From contig CP126192.1 in NCBI GenBank assembly GCA_030272155.1, positions 1,708,501 through 1,772,500 of the forward strand: a stretch of DNA of 64,000 bases, written 5' to 3'. Below are positions 45,058 through 57,834 of this stretch, in pieces. The first letter of the stretch is position 1, and each line of letters begins with the position of its first letter. The stretch comes from Tetradesmus obliquus. Its lineage: Eukaryota; Chlorophyta; Chlorophyceae; Sphaeropleales; Scenedesmaceae. The position numbers and the translations under genes were made by a program. The notes beneath the pieces are model-generated. The model ran no database searches. It was not told where the DNA came from and saw only the letters and a program-made list of their open reading frames with translations.

Positions 45058-48000
45058 GCAGCAGAGGCAGCAGCAGGAGCACCAGCAGCAGCAGCGACCT
45101 ACAGCATTCGGCACAGCCAGCAGTTGGCCCCTGATGTGTGCTTTCACAGTCAGGGGCTGGCTTACCCATGCATGGGCCATGACTCGAGTATCAGCAGGCA
45201 CCAGCACAGTGTTACATCCTGCTCGCAAGGACAGCTGCCATCAGCTGAAGCCTGCAACGGCATGGTCAGCCAAGATCACAAGCTTTCGCCAGGAGGACAT
45301 TGCAGCGCCACGCACAGCATAGTCTGCTGCCAAAGGGCCGACTGTCAGTCTGGCTCTGCTGAGGCGCCCTGCATCATGTTGTTTTGCCTTGCAGGAGCCC
45401 GTCCCGCCTGACGTACAACCAGTATTTGGTGAGGCTGAAGCCCGGGGCAGCACAGGCCAACCTGCTCAGCTTGAAGGCCTTCTTGATGACCCAGGTGGGA
45501 CTGGACACGCGGATGACACGCCACGCCCTGCAGCAGCCGGCCGTCATGACTGAATGTTATGCAGGCCGCATGGCTGCTTCTTGCTTGTGCTGTGGCGTAC
45601 TGTACAGCACCACGCGTGCAGCTGGGGGAGCAGCTTGCAGGACACACATGCACCTGCTGTAAAGTGCCTGCAGCTTCAGCGAGCGGCATCCCTCTGTGGG
45701 TCAGCACACCTCTGCAGGCCCTGCAGAACGCGGCTTGCTTGGTGTATAGTGGGACTGCCGCTCGCCTTCCTCCGTCCCAGGGACTGTGGCACAGTGCCAC
45801 CAATTAAAATGTATCATATGTTTGTGCACTGCACCACCATGTGTTTGCAGGACCTGCGCAGGGCCAGGATGGTGCTGTGGGTGGATGACCCGGCAGCCGT
45901 GTACACCAATGAAACGGCGGCCTTCTTTGACACATTTGCGGAGCACATCACCATCAAGCGGTTTGACTACCAGCAGGTGAGGGTGGTGGTTGGCGGCTGC
46001 AGCAGGGCTCTGCCCTGCATCAATGATGTGTGTGCCACAACACTTCCTGCTGTTGCATGCACATGAAGTTAGGCTTTAAAGTACGCCACATTACCTTGGC
46101 GCACCAGGGTGAGGTGCAGGGAGGCCAGCGCTTTGACAAGCGGCTGCAGCAACATGAGGGCGAGGACTGTGCGGTAGAATTAACTGCTGAACTGATGTGC
46201 ATCCAGGGTTGCACAAAGCCACAGCCCTGCTCTTGCGTGCAGCATGAGCTGCTGCTGTCGATTGCTGAGGCACTGCTGCAGGTCAACCATCCAGATCCAC
46301 CATCACACCCTCACAACTCTGGTTGCTGCTGCAGGAGATCCGCGGCACGCTGTGGGAGGGTGACCCCTTCTTCCGCAACGGCAGTTATGTGCGCAGCTTC
46401 ATGCCCATGGCGGGCGCCTGGTCCGATGTGGTGCGCATCCTGCTGCTGCACAAGTACGGAGACTTCTGGATGGACAACGATGTGGTGCTGTACACAGGTG
46501 TGCGCCGCGCTGCAGGCAGCATGGCTGCAGTGTCAGCTGCGCCATATGGCCATGCATGGCCGCCTGCTAGCTACCAGGATGCAGGCAGTGCCACAGCTGT
46601 GAGTGAACACAGACACAACACGCGCGGCTGCTGGCACATGGGGTCACCAGCGGCCAAGCGGTGTTGGCCATCAGTCGCGAGACTCAAACAGCATGTTTAT
46701 GCCATGCTAGCACCTGCCTGATGTGCTGGTGTTGTACACCTTATTGTAGCTTCTCACCGCTGCTTCTGCTGCCTCGCTTGCTTCTGTGCTTGACGCGGTG
46801 CAACCCTGCTGCGCCTCAGACGTGACGCACCTGCTGGACACCAGCTACCAGTTTGTGATGAGGTGAGGCTGCTGACAGCCGGCCAGCGCTGCTGGCTCAG
46901 CTGCCCTGCACAGCACAGCAGCTGCTACAATAGTGTTCATGCGCCTGCCGATTGCGACTACTGCTTTTGCACCCGTCAGTAATGCGCGAAACAGGCCATG
47001 CTTGCGCCCAGCATGTGACTCACTGCTGCTGCTGCTGCTGCGCCGCAGGTGGATGAACCTGCACATCATGCGCATGCAGCCCGGGTCAGAGCTCACGCAT
47101 CGCGCCATGCGGCTGGCCACGCTGCTGCCGCTGGACCACCCGCGCTTCCAGCAGGACGTCATGGACAAGCTCTGCAAGCCCAATGGCTACATGCCGGTGA
47201 GCGCTGCGCACTGCGCTGGCAGCAGGCCGAGGGTCGCCCCAGCAGGGCTGAGCAGCTGCTGCACAGCAATGAGGGTGTCGCTGCTGTATGCTGTGGCCCT
47301 GCTGCAGCGGCTGATCCACGATCAAGCACCATCACCTGCCTGCTGTGCAGGAGAGTATGGCCACCCTGCAAGTGTAAGACGAACCTTTGATTGACGGCAT
47401 ATGCAGTCACAGCTTGGGCACAATCATTGATGTTGGACATCATCTGGCGTTCAAACCGTCACCTCATGGTGTGAGCGTCCGCACCCAGGTTGCACCTGCT
47501 CCCTGCCTTGCAGGCGCACCCAATGTATAAGGGCACCGACATCTACAACTCCTGCCTGCACCGCGTGCTGCTGCGGGTGAACAACACGGGCCCGCCTGGC
47601 GCGGTGCTGTACGACTTGCCGCTGGGCTGGTGGGACCACGACTGGGCGGGCTGCTTCAACACGCGCAAGGCCATCAACGACAGCGACTGGCGCAGGGTGG
47701 CAGGCAGCTTCCTGGCAATGCACAATAGGTGCGCTCAGCGCTGGGCCTGCTAGCACACTGATAAAGTCACCCAACATGTGTACACTGTCATTGTGTCTGA
47801 AAACAATGCGCAACACTGCCGGCAACTTGCTGCTGCTGGGCAAAGTTGCCAACATTGAGTCACTGGCCGTGACCTGATGTGCTGCGCTGGCAGGTACCCA
47901 AAGGAGCCGGACCTGGGGGATGCACAGCCACCCAGCCCGCTGCGGCGAGTCATCGAGATAGTGGATGACTTTTTTGCCCTCTGCGCCTCCGCCGACTGCA

Positions 48001-48128
48001 TGCCAGTCGACGGCATGCCGCTGCTTGCTTATGAGGGCATTCGTGACGCGCCAGGCAAGGTCAGGAGGACGGCACTGCGCCATTTGTCGCATCACCTGCA
48101 GGCTGCACTGCCACGGCCTCTAGTGTGA
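43867..48128 (+). CDS. Type II membrane glycosyltransferase with DXD motif (GT32-like)
   Basis: Ten exons: 43867-44279, 44395-44572, about 44755-44881, 45395-45494, 45851-45976, 46335-46497, 46820-46862, 47049-47196, 47514-47728 and 47894-48128. All junctions agree in phase except the entry to exon 3, whose acceptor is unresolved, so the N-terminal two exons could belong to another gene. Exon 1 gives a short basic cytosolic tail and one signal anchor (TLLLLLGVLTAAVLLVQS). The catalytic core has RARMVLWVDDPAAVYTN, AGAWSDVVRILLLHKYGDFW and MDNDVVLYTD, the SD...R...YG..W.D.D pattern of DXD sugar transferases of the Gly_transf_sug/GT32 type, which use nucleotide sugars and Mn2+ in the Golgi lumen. 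Later landmarks are YNSCLHRVLLRVNN and LPLGWWDHDWAGCFN. Donor and acceptor sugars are unknown. Introns 44882-45394 (with a CAG tract), 45495-45850 and 46498-46819 hold nothing else. Confidence 0.75.
45014..45052. repeat. (CAG)13 tract in a glycosyltransferase intron
   Basis: Thirteen CAG units inside the 44882-45394 intron, followed by interrupted CAG repeats to about 45090. Not translated in this model. Confidence 0.9.
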
Positions 48129-49199
48129 TGGCAAAAAGGGCATCACAACCTTGCTTAGCCTATGAACAGCAGCAGATCGATGTGGCCAATGACTGGCTTG
48201 AAATGTGTCTGCCTGACCTTCAGCATCTTGGTAAATCATCTGATGAGAGTAGGGGGTACAAGTAGCAGTAGTAGTGCAAAAGGTCATGGATATGGCCTCA
48301 CTTTAATATATTGTGAATTGGTCATTGGTGTGATGTGTAGGCCTTCATAAATGTCAGCCTGACATCAGCCGGGCTGCTGACGTTGGAACCACCAGAGCAG
48401 CAATGCATTACGCAATGTGTTGACTAGGTTGAACATCAGGACAGCATTTCCCTGTGATTTGCAGCATGATGCAGCATGATCCTGCACCAACAGTATTGCA
48501 AAGGCACAGCATTGGGGTACCTGTAAAGGTACAGGCACGGTGCCTGGTATCTGATTCGCACATGACAGCAGTTGCTCAGATGACGTGCTTCAAGGTGCTG
48601 CAGCTGAACGACGACCTGTACCAGATGATATTGATGCAGTGAAGCTTCATCAACACAAGCTGATCCCCGTGAACGCCTTTGATGTCGCAGGAGTAGGTGC
48701 AGTGCAACACATCACTGCTGTGGCTGCTGCATCTGCAGGTACACCGTGTAAAAGCAAATAATAAATTGTAGAAATGCAGAAACAAAAGTTGTTGCCACCA
48801 TAGTACGTGTGCTGCAGGCTCCTGAGTTCAACCAATTTTAAATTTGCACTAATGCCGGAACCCTTGCCCCAGTTCAGCTGCTTGTGAGCTGGGTGCTGCA
48901 ACAGCAGGCGAATGTGCCGGGTGGTTCGTTGGGGACTATTTGAGCGTGGTTTGCCATAGACAGGGGCGCAGTGGGCTCGGGGACTGATGCGACTTCACTT
49001 ATGGCATAGGCACTGCTGCTAGCTGCTTTACGAAAGAAGTTTTTAGATAACCTGGCAGGCAGTTAAACATTCTGGGTGCCGTGTCATGGGCAACGATTTG
49101 AATATCTCTCAGTTGCAGAGCCGAGTTTGCATCACTTGTCCATCCTGAGCCACCGCAACACACACAACGGCATTAATTGTATCGATAAATAGCTGTTAC
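48129..49199. other. Interval between glycosyltransferase and giant Q-rich gene
   Basis: About 1.1 kb, noticeably more AT-rich than its surroundings, with no supported gene. TGTAA, the usual green-algal polyadenylation signal, occurs at about 48523 and 48747, and either could end the upstream transcript. Confidence 0.45.
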
Positions 49200-50311
49200 A
49201 TGGAGGCAGAGCAGGAGAATGTCAAGGTGGAGATTCAGCTTGCTGCTAGGGACTCGAACACCCGCAAGCTAGTCAGCCAGATGGGCAAGCGACACAAATG
49301 GGTAGCCACAGATATCAGGTAAGCAGCATGAGGCGCCGCAGAGCCCGTGAAGTAGCGATCCTGGCCCTCCCCAGCTCCCCAGCTTGCCCAGCTACCCTGT
49401 CAGTGCAACAGCATGCGCCTGTACTGCTGCGTTGTGTGGCTGTTTAGCAGCTTAGCAGACCGATACATCGAGTGTAGCAGCATATTTTTCACCCCTAAAG
49501 GCTGCATGGCCCTATCACATGGGTGCTCCAGCAACAATGCCATTACGCCCTCCCCGCACCAAGCCTGCATGCTGTGTGCACTGTGGACCCGTACCTTCAG
49601 CACGAGCCGGCAAGTGCTGTCGGTCGCCAGCATCATCCTGCGCAACCTGGGCGTGGACTCACAGCACCAGGTCATCCTGTACCCCGACATAAGGGTGCAC
49701 AGCCACCTCAAGTTCACGCCGATCAGCTGGGGCCCCACCTTTGACCCAACGCTGCCGGTGAGCACGAGCACAGATGCTGCATGCCAACAACAGCCTGTGC
49801 TCATGCGGTTCATAACCCACACACTTGCACAGTACTCTGGACAATCGCAGTTGGTGCCACAGCAACTGCTGAGCAAGGCGGTGCCTGGGCTGCGGCCAGT
49901 GATTGTGAGCACGTTGGCGCCCTGCTGGCTGGCGCTGGGAGCTTTCCTGGCTTCTCTCCTCGCGCTGTTATTGCATGTGTTCTCCCGTCAACAATGTGCC
50001 GTCCTGCCTTACACCTGCTGCTGCTGTGCTCGCAGCTGCGCGACCTGCACAAGATCTTTGGCTGCCCGGCCAAGCTGCACTTCCTGTACCACCTCATCAC
50101 CCCGGAGGTGATGTCGCCGCCAGCCAAGGCGCCGCCGCGCCTGCAGGGCCTGCAGCAGCAGGCCGGCCAGGGCGGCGAGCAGCAGCTGCAGCCGCGGCAG
50201 CTGCACTTCGCACAGGGCACAGGCAGCAGCCAGCAGCAGCAGCAGCCGGCAGGAGTGCAGCAGCAGCAGCAGCAGCAACAGCAGGTGCTGCAACAGCCTC
50301 AGCCAGAGCCC

Positions 50312-50345
<34 letters not shown>

Positions 50346-50841
50346 CAGTGAGCGTTGCACATGGTCAAGCAGCAGCTTGGTCTGCTCCTGGCTGGCAGCA
50401 GCAGCAGCAGCCTCCGGCATGTCAGCTGCCGCCATCAACAGGCGCCATGTGGCAGCAGCAGCTGCAGTACCACCAGCACGCAGCTCATGCAGAGACGCAA
50501 CAACAGCAGCAGCAGCAGCAGCTGCAGCAGCTTGGTTTGCAATCACAGCAGCTGCCACACAGCCAGCAGGGCTGTCACCTGCAGCAGCAGCAGCAGCAGC
50601 AGCAGCAGCACTTGCCCCTCAGGCAATTGCATGACAACATGCAGCAGCAAAACTGGGTGGGCGCTGGCGCACAGCAATTGCAAGGTAGCAGGTGCGAAGC
50701 TGCAGCTGCAGGCCAGCAGCACTTCCCACCACATAGTATGCAGCAGCAGCAACAAGGCCTGTCAGAACAGCTGCAGTTCAACCAGCAGCAGCTGCATCTG
50801 GTTGTACAACAGCCATCATTGCTACCAAGACAGGAGCAGCC

Positions 50842-50884
<43 letters not shown>

Positions 50885-50966
50885 CAGCATCAGCAGCAAG
50901 CAGGCATGCCGACGGCTGCCCCTCAGCCTGGACTGCAGCCGCGTGCACCAGAGCACCAGACTGATG

Positions 50967-51004
<38 letters not shown>

Positions 51005-52092
51005 GATCCACACATAGCTGACCAGGCGGGTTCCTGGGGCATCAACACATGGAATGGCCAGCAGCAGCCCAACAGCAACGGTGATATGCGGGAGCAGCTT
51101 CAACAGCAGCAGCTGCGCCACCACTACCAGCAGCAACAGCAAGAGCAGCAGCAGTGTGTGTCGCACCAGTCGTCTCAGCACAGCTGTGGGCACATGCAGC
51201 AGCAACAGCCACAGCCACAGCCGCAGCAGCACCAGTGCGCGCCTGCAGGAGCCGCACAGCAAGGACTGCAGGCATGGCCTCAGCAGCAGCAACAAGTGCG
51301 GCAGCAGCACCAGCAGCAGCATACATGGAGCCTTGCCATGCACTCGAGCACAGCTGGCGGCAGCCCCTTTGCGCCTGCTGGTGCAGCTGTGGTCCAGGTG
51401 CAACCGCCAGCATCTCTGGGGTTGGTAATGCAGCAGCAGCAGCTACTGCCATCACAGCAGCAGCAGCAACTGCCACAACAGCAGCAGCAACTGCCACAAC
51501 AGCAGCAGCAGCAGCACCATGATGCGGGCCTGGCACAGTCACAGCAGCATCATCATCAGCAGCAACAAGCACAGCAGCAGCTGCAGCAGCCGCGGCAGCG
51601 AGACAGCCAGCCTGGTCAGTCAGGCCAGCAGCAGCAGGAGCAGGAGCAGGCAACAGACCAGCCCCAACTTCCTCAGCAGGCAGGATCTCAGCAGCAGCTT
51701 GGCAGCCGTCTTGAGCACCCGCCAGCAGCAGCAGCAGCGCCAGCGCCGCCACCCGGCCAGGCCACAGTGCGGCTTGCAGTGCAGGCTGCTGACGGCAGCA
51801 CCATAGAGCTGCCGCTGCTGTGCAGCACTGAGGGCGGGCGGCTGGTGCTGATGCCTGACCTGGGCATGCAGCAGCAGCTGCAGCAGCAGCTGCAGGCGCA
51901 GCAGCAGCAGGGCCTGCAGCCGTCCACACAGCTGCTGACGCTGCTGCAAACCTTGCAGGCTGCCGCTGCGCCTGCTGCCACCCAGGCAGCAGCTAGAAAT
52001 GCAGCTCAGGCGGTCAGTGATCCTGCCCGGCCAACAGCAGCCGCAGCTGCTTCGCAGCAGCAACTAGGCGATGGGCAAGAGCACCTGCCATT

Positions 52093-52146
<54 letters not shown>

Positions 52147-52625
52147 CATGTCAGCCACAGTACGCTCAGGCATGCAGCCGCAGTGTCAGCAGCAGCTGCC
52201 TCCAGCGTCACATCAACAGCTGCTGTTCCAGCCCCATCAGCAGCTCCCTCTGTCTGCAGCATTCGACCATCACCAGCCACAAGGGCTGCCTGCATCAGTG
52301 CACATGGAGCCGCAACAGCAACAGCAGCTACAACAGCACCACCAGCAGCAACACCTGCATCACTACCAGCAGCAGCACCACCAGCAGCAGCACGGGGACA
52401 GACTGGTGCTGCACGAGCTGCCAGTAGCACAGCAGAGCGCAGGGCCTTGCAGCGGAGGCGCTGCGGCAGTCTCAGCAGCAGCACTGTCTGGCTGTGCTGC
52501 GGTCAGCAGCGCAGGCGGCACCTCAGCAGCGGCGTCACCTGCGCTGCAGGCTGCCGCCTCGCCTGCTGGCGACCTGCGCTCGCACTGCAGCTCTGTCAGC
52601 TGCGGAGGAGGCGCCAGCGGCGGCT

Positions 52626-52659
<34 letters not shown>

Positions 52660-53328
52660 TGGATTGCCAGCTGCAATGCAGCGGCACAGGCTGGCTGCTC
52701 AGGCTGGCTGTGGCCCAGCAGCAGGTGGTGATGCAGCGAGGCGTGGTGAGGCGTGCCAGGTCATTGCTGGCGGCAGCGGCAGTGCCACACGCACCTCGCA
52801 GGGCCGGCGGCTGGCGGCAGACGCTGCAGATGCTACCGCTGCTGCTGCTGCTGCTGCTGAGCAGCAAGGATGGCACTGTGAGCCGCAGCCACAGGAGCAG
52901 CAGCAGCAGCACTCGCGCCGCACCAGTGACGCGGGCGTGGGCGTGCTGCAGCCGCGGCAGCTGCAGCTGCAGCATGCGCTGCCGCCCAGCAGGCAGCAGC
53001 TGCAGCAGCAGCTGCAGGATGGCGGCGGCCCGCTGCAGTGGCGGCCGGCGCTGCAGTCCATCCTGGAGCAGGAGGGCAGCAGGGACTCCGTGCCCAGCGC
53101 CTCACCCCCAGCCAGCACAGGGCCGGGCACCTTGCCTGCTGCTGCTGCTGCTGCTGCTGGCCTGCAGGGGCACGCGCTAGCTGCATTAGCAGGCATGTCA
53201 GCGGGCGTGTCAGCAGGCATGTCAGCAGGCGTGTCAGCAGGGCAGGGCACCACGTGTGGGGATGGCGGCGTGTCAGGCGCGCTCGAGCTGCAGCTGGATG
53301 ATGAGGCCTGCTGCCCCGGCATGCAGGC

Positions 53329-53362
<34 letters not shown>

Positions 53363-56300
53363 GATGTGGCTGGCCTGCCGAGCGCCGTCAGCTTGAGTGC
53401 TGCTGTTGGGGAGGACCCTGCGGGCCGTGGTGGTGCTGGTGGCGCTGCTGAGGGTGATGCAGCTGGTGCAGCTGACGGCAGCTTTGAGGACTACTGCAAT
53501 GACGATGATGGGTTTGGTGATGATGGCGAGTACGATGATGCGGGGATTCCTAGCCCCAGCCCTCAGCAGCAACACCACCAGCAGCAGCAACAGCAGCAGC
53601 CTGGGCTTGGTGACTCATACCACCAGCAGCAACAGCAGCAGCGGCAGCAGCAGCAGGCATGCCTTGTTGAGCCACCCGCCCGGCAGCAGCTCAGTGCGCA
53701 GGCCCTGCAGGACCAACAGGCACTGCAGCAGCACAGCCAGCAGCACAGCCAGCAGCACAGCCAGCAGCACAGCCAGCAGCACAGCCAGCAGCCGGGCGGT
53801 TCTGCACAGCAGCACAGCCAGCAGCAGCAGCAGCAGCAGCACCCCAGTGAGGTGCGCAGCTTGCAGAGCCCCGCCAGCCACCACAGCGCAGCCCACTCCA
53901 AGCAGCAGCAACAGCAGCAACAGCAGTGGCAGCAGCAGCAGCAGCAGCCGGTGGTGAGCAGCAGCACAGCGGCTGACTCGCTCGCTGCTGCCAGCCCAGC
54001 TGACAGTGCTGCACGGGGTAGCAGCAAGCGCGGGCATGGCCAGCTGCAGCAGCAGGGCCTCGGCGCTGCGCCAAGCCAGCAGCCTGCTGCTGCTGGCAGC
54101 ATGCAAGGCATGCCAGGCCATCAGCTGGCATCATCCGCCATGGGGCCGCCAAGCGGCGGCGGGCTGGGCGGCATGCAGCCACCCAGCAAGCGGCCAGCCC
54201 TCAGCAAGGCTGCTGCTGCTGCTGCTGCAGGCAGGCCCGCAGCACCCGGCAAGCCTGGCAGGCGGCGCAACAGCATCAGCAGCGCCGCCGGCGGCTATGG
54301 CGGCTCCTACCCGTGCTTCCAGTACCCGCCGGGGCAGTACCCGCGGGTGGCCTCAGGCCTGGTGCTGCCTGGCGAGGCGCAGCTGGGCCTGCCCAGCATC
54401 ATCAGCAGCGGGGCCAGTGCACGCGGCACTTGGCACGCCAGCACCGGCGGCTGGGACAACCGGCTGGAGCAGACGCCGCTGAAGCCGGATGAGATGGGCG
54501 TGGGCAGCATCTTCTCCGTGGCGGAGCTGATGAAACAACAGCAGCAGCAGCAGGGTGCCAAGCAGCGGGCCGCGGCTGCACCAGCAGCTGGCAGCAAGCG
54601 AGGCCTGGCTGGGCCAGCAGCTGGCAGCGGGCGGCAGCCCAAGCAGAGCCGCACAGGCAGAGAGCCGTCGCCTGGTGCTGCTGCTGCTGCTGCTGCTGAT
54701 GGCGGAGCTGTGTCTGCTGGCGGCCCCTGCTCGCAGCCTGGCTCGACCAGCCTAGGCGGCTGGTGTGAAGGCGCGACAGCTGCCACAGCCACTGGTGCAG
54801 CTGGCGGCGGCTCTGCTCCCACCAGCACAGCCGGAGTGGCTGGCTCAGCGGCAGGTGCTGCTGCTGGCGAGGCTGAGGTGGGCTGCCAGCAGCATGCTGC
54901 TGCTGCTGCTGATGACGCTGATGCAGTGCTGGCAGAAATCGACAGGGTAGTGGCAGAGGCTGAGCAGGCTGAGCAGGCGGCTGCAGCTGCAGCAGGATCA
55001 AGGCAGCAGGCTGAGGCCAAGCAGCAGCAGCAGCAGCAGCAGCCCAAGCAGCAGCAGCTGCCCAAGCAGCAGCAGCTGCCCAAGCAGCAGCAGCAACAGC
55101 AGCAGCAGCAGAGTGGTCGCTGGCCTGGCTTCCAGGCAGCAGCAGCACCCAGCGAGGGCGGCACACCAGACTGCGTGCTGCCAGACTTGACAGCTGGTGC
55201 TGCTGCTGCTGTGCGCCCGTCAAGCGCTGGGCGCACCCCTGAGGTGCACGGCGACGCCCTAGACATTGACACAGCAGGGCTGGATGCGGTGCTGAATGCA
55301 CAGTCGCTGCTGGACCTGGAGCATGCCCAGGAGCGGCAGCAGCAGCAGCAAGGCCGGCCAGCAGGCAGTGCCGGGGCTGGGCCAGCTGGCGGCATCAGCA
55401 TGCACGATGCGCTGAAGGCGGCTGGCATCCTGCCACCCTCACAAGAGCCCGGCAGTGTGCAGCAGCAGCAGCAGCAGCAGCAGGCAGGTTACTGCCAGCA
55501 GCAGCCATTCTATGGAGGCCCACTGCCTGTGCCAGACGGCGCTGAAGTGGCTGATGACGGCCTACTGCTCGGGCCGCCTGCCGAGCAGCACGGCGCTGGC
55601 GTTGCTGCAGCGGCAGCAGCGCAGACCAGCGCCAGCACGGGCAGCGGCAGCGAGCCTGCCGCGGCAGCTGCTGCTGCCAGCGGCGGCGGCAGCAGCGCGC
55701 CAGCACGCCGCAGCGCGCGCCGCGCCGCAGCTGCAGCTGCGACTCCGGCTTCCTCTGGGGGTGCTGTGAGCGGCGGCGAGTGCTCTGCGGGAGAGGTTGG
55801 GCAGAGCCGCAAGCCTAAGGGCAAGGGCAGCAAGCACACCTTCAAGTGCAGGGCGCCGCTGCCATCGCTGCAGGAGACGCTCATCTTGTCCGCGCAGGCG
55901 CAGGCGAATGCAGGAGTGCCGCTTGGGCCGAGCAGGGCGCCACTGCCGCCCCCACCGTCAGTGCTGCAGCGCGTGACAATGTCAGATGGCAATGTCGTGT
56001 TTGTCGCTGGAGCACGGCCAGGGGCAGCAGCAACACAGCAGAGCAGGCAGCAGCAGCAGGCAACTGCAATGGCGATGTCACAGCTGCCACTGTTGCCACA
56101 GCAGGTGCTGCAGCAACAGCAGCAGCAGCTGCTGCAGCTGCAAGCGCTGCACCAGCAGTTGGCTGCTGCAGCTGCTGTTGGCGCTTCAGGCAATGCTGGC
56201 AGCACAGCACCAGCACCAGCAGCAGCAGGCTCCAGTACTCCTGGCTTGATGGCACCACCGCCACCTCCAGCGGCCGCAAGTGCTGCAGCAGCAGCAGCAC

Positions 56301-57608
56301 CAGGAGGTGTCTCACCCGCCCAGCTGGCTGCAGCACTGAGCAACGTCGCCAGCAGCGCAGCCGCGGCTGGCACCACAGCAGTTGGCAGCACGCCTGCTGC
56401 CGCCACGCCTGCTCATGGCGCTGGTGTTTCGCGGCCGCAGTCTGCTCAGCCAGGCACAGGATTAGCTGGCCTCATCACGCCCGGCTTCATGTCACCCAGT
56501 GGGCTCTTCTCGCCTGGCGCTGGCGTTGGCGGCGCATGCGGCACTGGTGTTGGATTGGGCAGCGGCGGCATGCAGACCACTGACTGCCTTGAGGCGCTGC
56601 TGGCTGACTCTAATCTGATGGGTCTGTTGTCTCCAGGTGAGACTGGCTGCTGCTTGATACCTGGTTGGCTGTGTCCTGATGCGTTGCAGGGAGTGCGTGC
56701 GACTGGATGCAGCAGTTATGTCCAGGCACCAGGTGCAGGAGCCTGGGATGTGACTTGCTGAGCATGTGTGCGTGTGTGTGCGCGCGGCGTTCCAACATAA
56801 GGCACAAGGAATTTTGAGTTGTTGGCAGCGAGCAGCTTGTAGATATTTGTAGGAGAGTTGCCATCACTGCTGTCACTCTGAACTCTGCTGTTGCTTGATC
56901 TGCCGCGTGTGTCGCGCCTGCAGCCAAGACCGGCAGCCTGTTCCTGTTCAACAGCAGCACGCTGGGCGGCCTCAGCTGCCTCACCAGCCCCTCACACATC
57001 CTGTGCAGCCCGGCGCCTGCTGCGGCAGCCGCAGCACAGCACGACCGCAGCCAGCAGCAGCTGCAGCAGCAGGGCGGTGAGCCAGCAGCCGCTGCGGCTG
57101 CCGCTGCGGGTCTGGGCAGGGCAGCCAGCGGCACCGACTTCCACCACCTCTTCCAGGCCTTCAGGGAGGGTGCCAGTGGCGATGCAGCTGCTGCAGGGCA
57201 GGGCACAACCGCAGCTGCTGCTGGTGTAGCAGCAGCAGCAGTGGCAGGGGCCGCTGGTGATGACGCTGGCTCAGGGCCAGCTGACCAGCAGCAGCAGCTG
57301 GATGGCCAGGATGGCCAGGTGGGGGAGCTGTGCCAGTTCCTGCTGGGCAGCGGCAGCGACAGCTGGCTGGCGCCGCCTGCAAGAGCGCCTGCAGGCGCAG
57401 CAGCAGCGGCTGCGGCGCTGGGCGCTGCGACTGGGGCGGCAGCAGCTGCAGCTGCAGCAGCAGCTGCTGCAGCAGCAGCACCTACGGGCAAGCCCAGCAG
57501 GAAGGGGGCCAAGGGCGCTGCCAAGCAGCAGGGAGCAGCCGCTGGCACTGACAGGAGCCAGGCGAGGCGAGCTGCTGCTCCAGCTGGCGCTGCTGATGGC
57601 AGCAGCTT

Positions 57609-57652
<44 letters not shown>

Positions 57653-57834
57653 GGCGCAGGGCTTCGAAGGCGGCTGCAGGCCAGGCTGGCCGCACAGGGG
57701 GTGCTGGCGGCAGCAAGCAGCAAGCAGAGGGCGGCGCTGCTGCTGCCGGCAGCCAGGGGCAGGCTGTCTTCAACCCTGAGAAGCCGTTTGCAGCCCTATT
57801 CCCTGGCAATGGCAGCAAGCCCACAGCCTCATGA
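49200..57834 (+). CDS. Giant glutamine-rich protein with a small conserved-looking N-terminal domain (unknown function)
   Basis: Four exons join with exact phase: 49200-49318, 49601-49757, 50036-56636 and 56924-57834, giving 2,595 residues. The third exon is a 6.6-kb uninterrupted frame. The first 120 residues look globular: VKVEIQLAARDSNTRKLV, MGKRHKWVATDI, RQVLSVASIILRNLGVDSQ, VHSHLKFTPISWGPTFDP, LHKIFGCPAKLHFLYHL. I do not recognise this fold. The rest is Q, A and S runs with islands: an acidic patch DDDGFGDDGEYDD near 53500, GGYGGSYPCFQYPPGQYPR near 54295, KPDEMGVGSIFSVAELMK near 54480, and KHTFKCRAPLPSLQETLILS near 55835. Short repeats include HSQQ units (53728-53790) and SAGM/SAGV units (53197-53245). 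The composition suggests a nuclear transcription or chromatin cofactor, but that is inference only. Confidence 0.7.
52094..52144. repeat. (CAG)17 microsatellite, polyglutamine in the giant Q-rich protein
   Basis: Seventeen CAG units read as glutamine. It is the longest pure tract of this exon; another of 13 units lies at 50843-50881. Confidence 0.95.
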
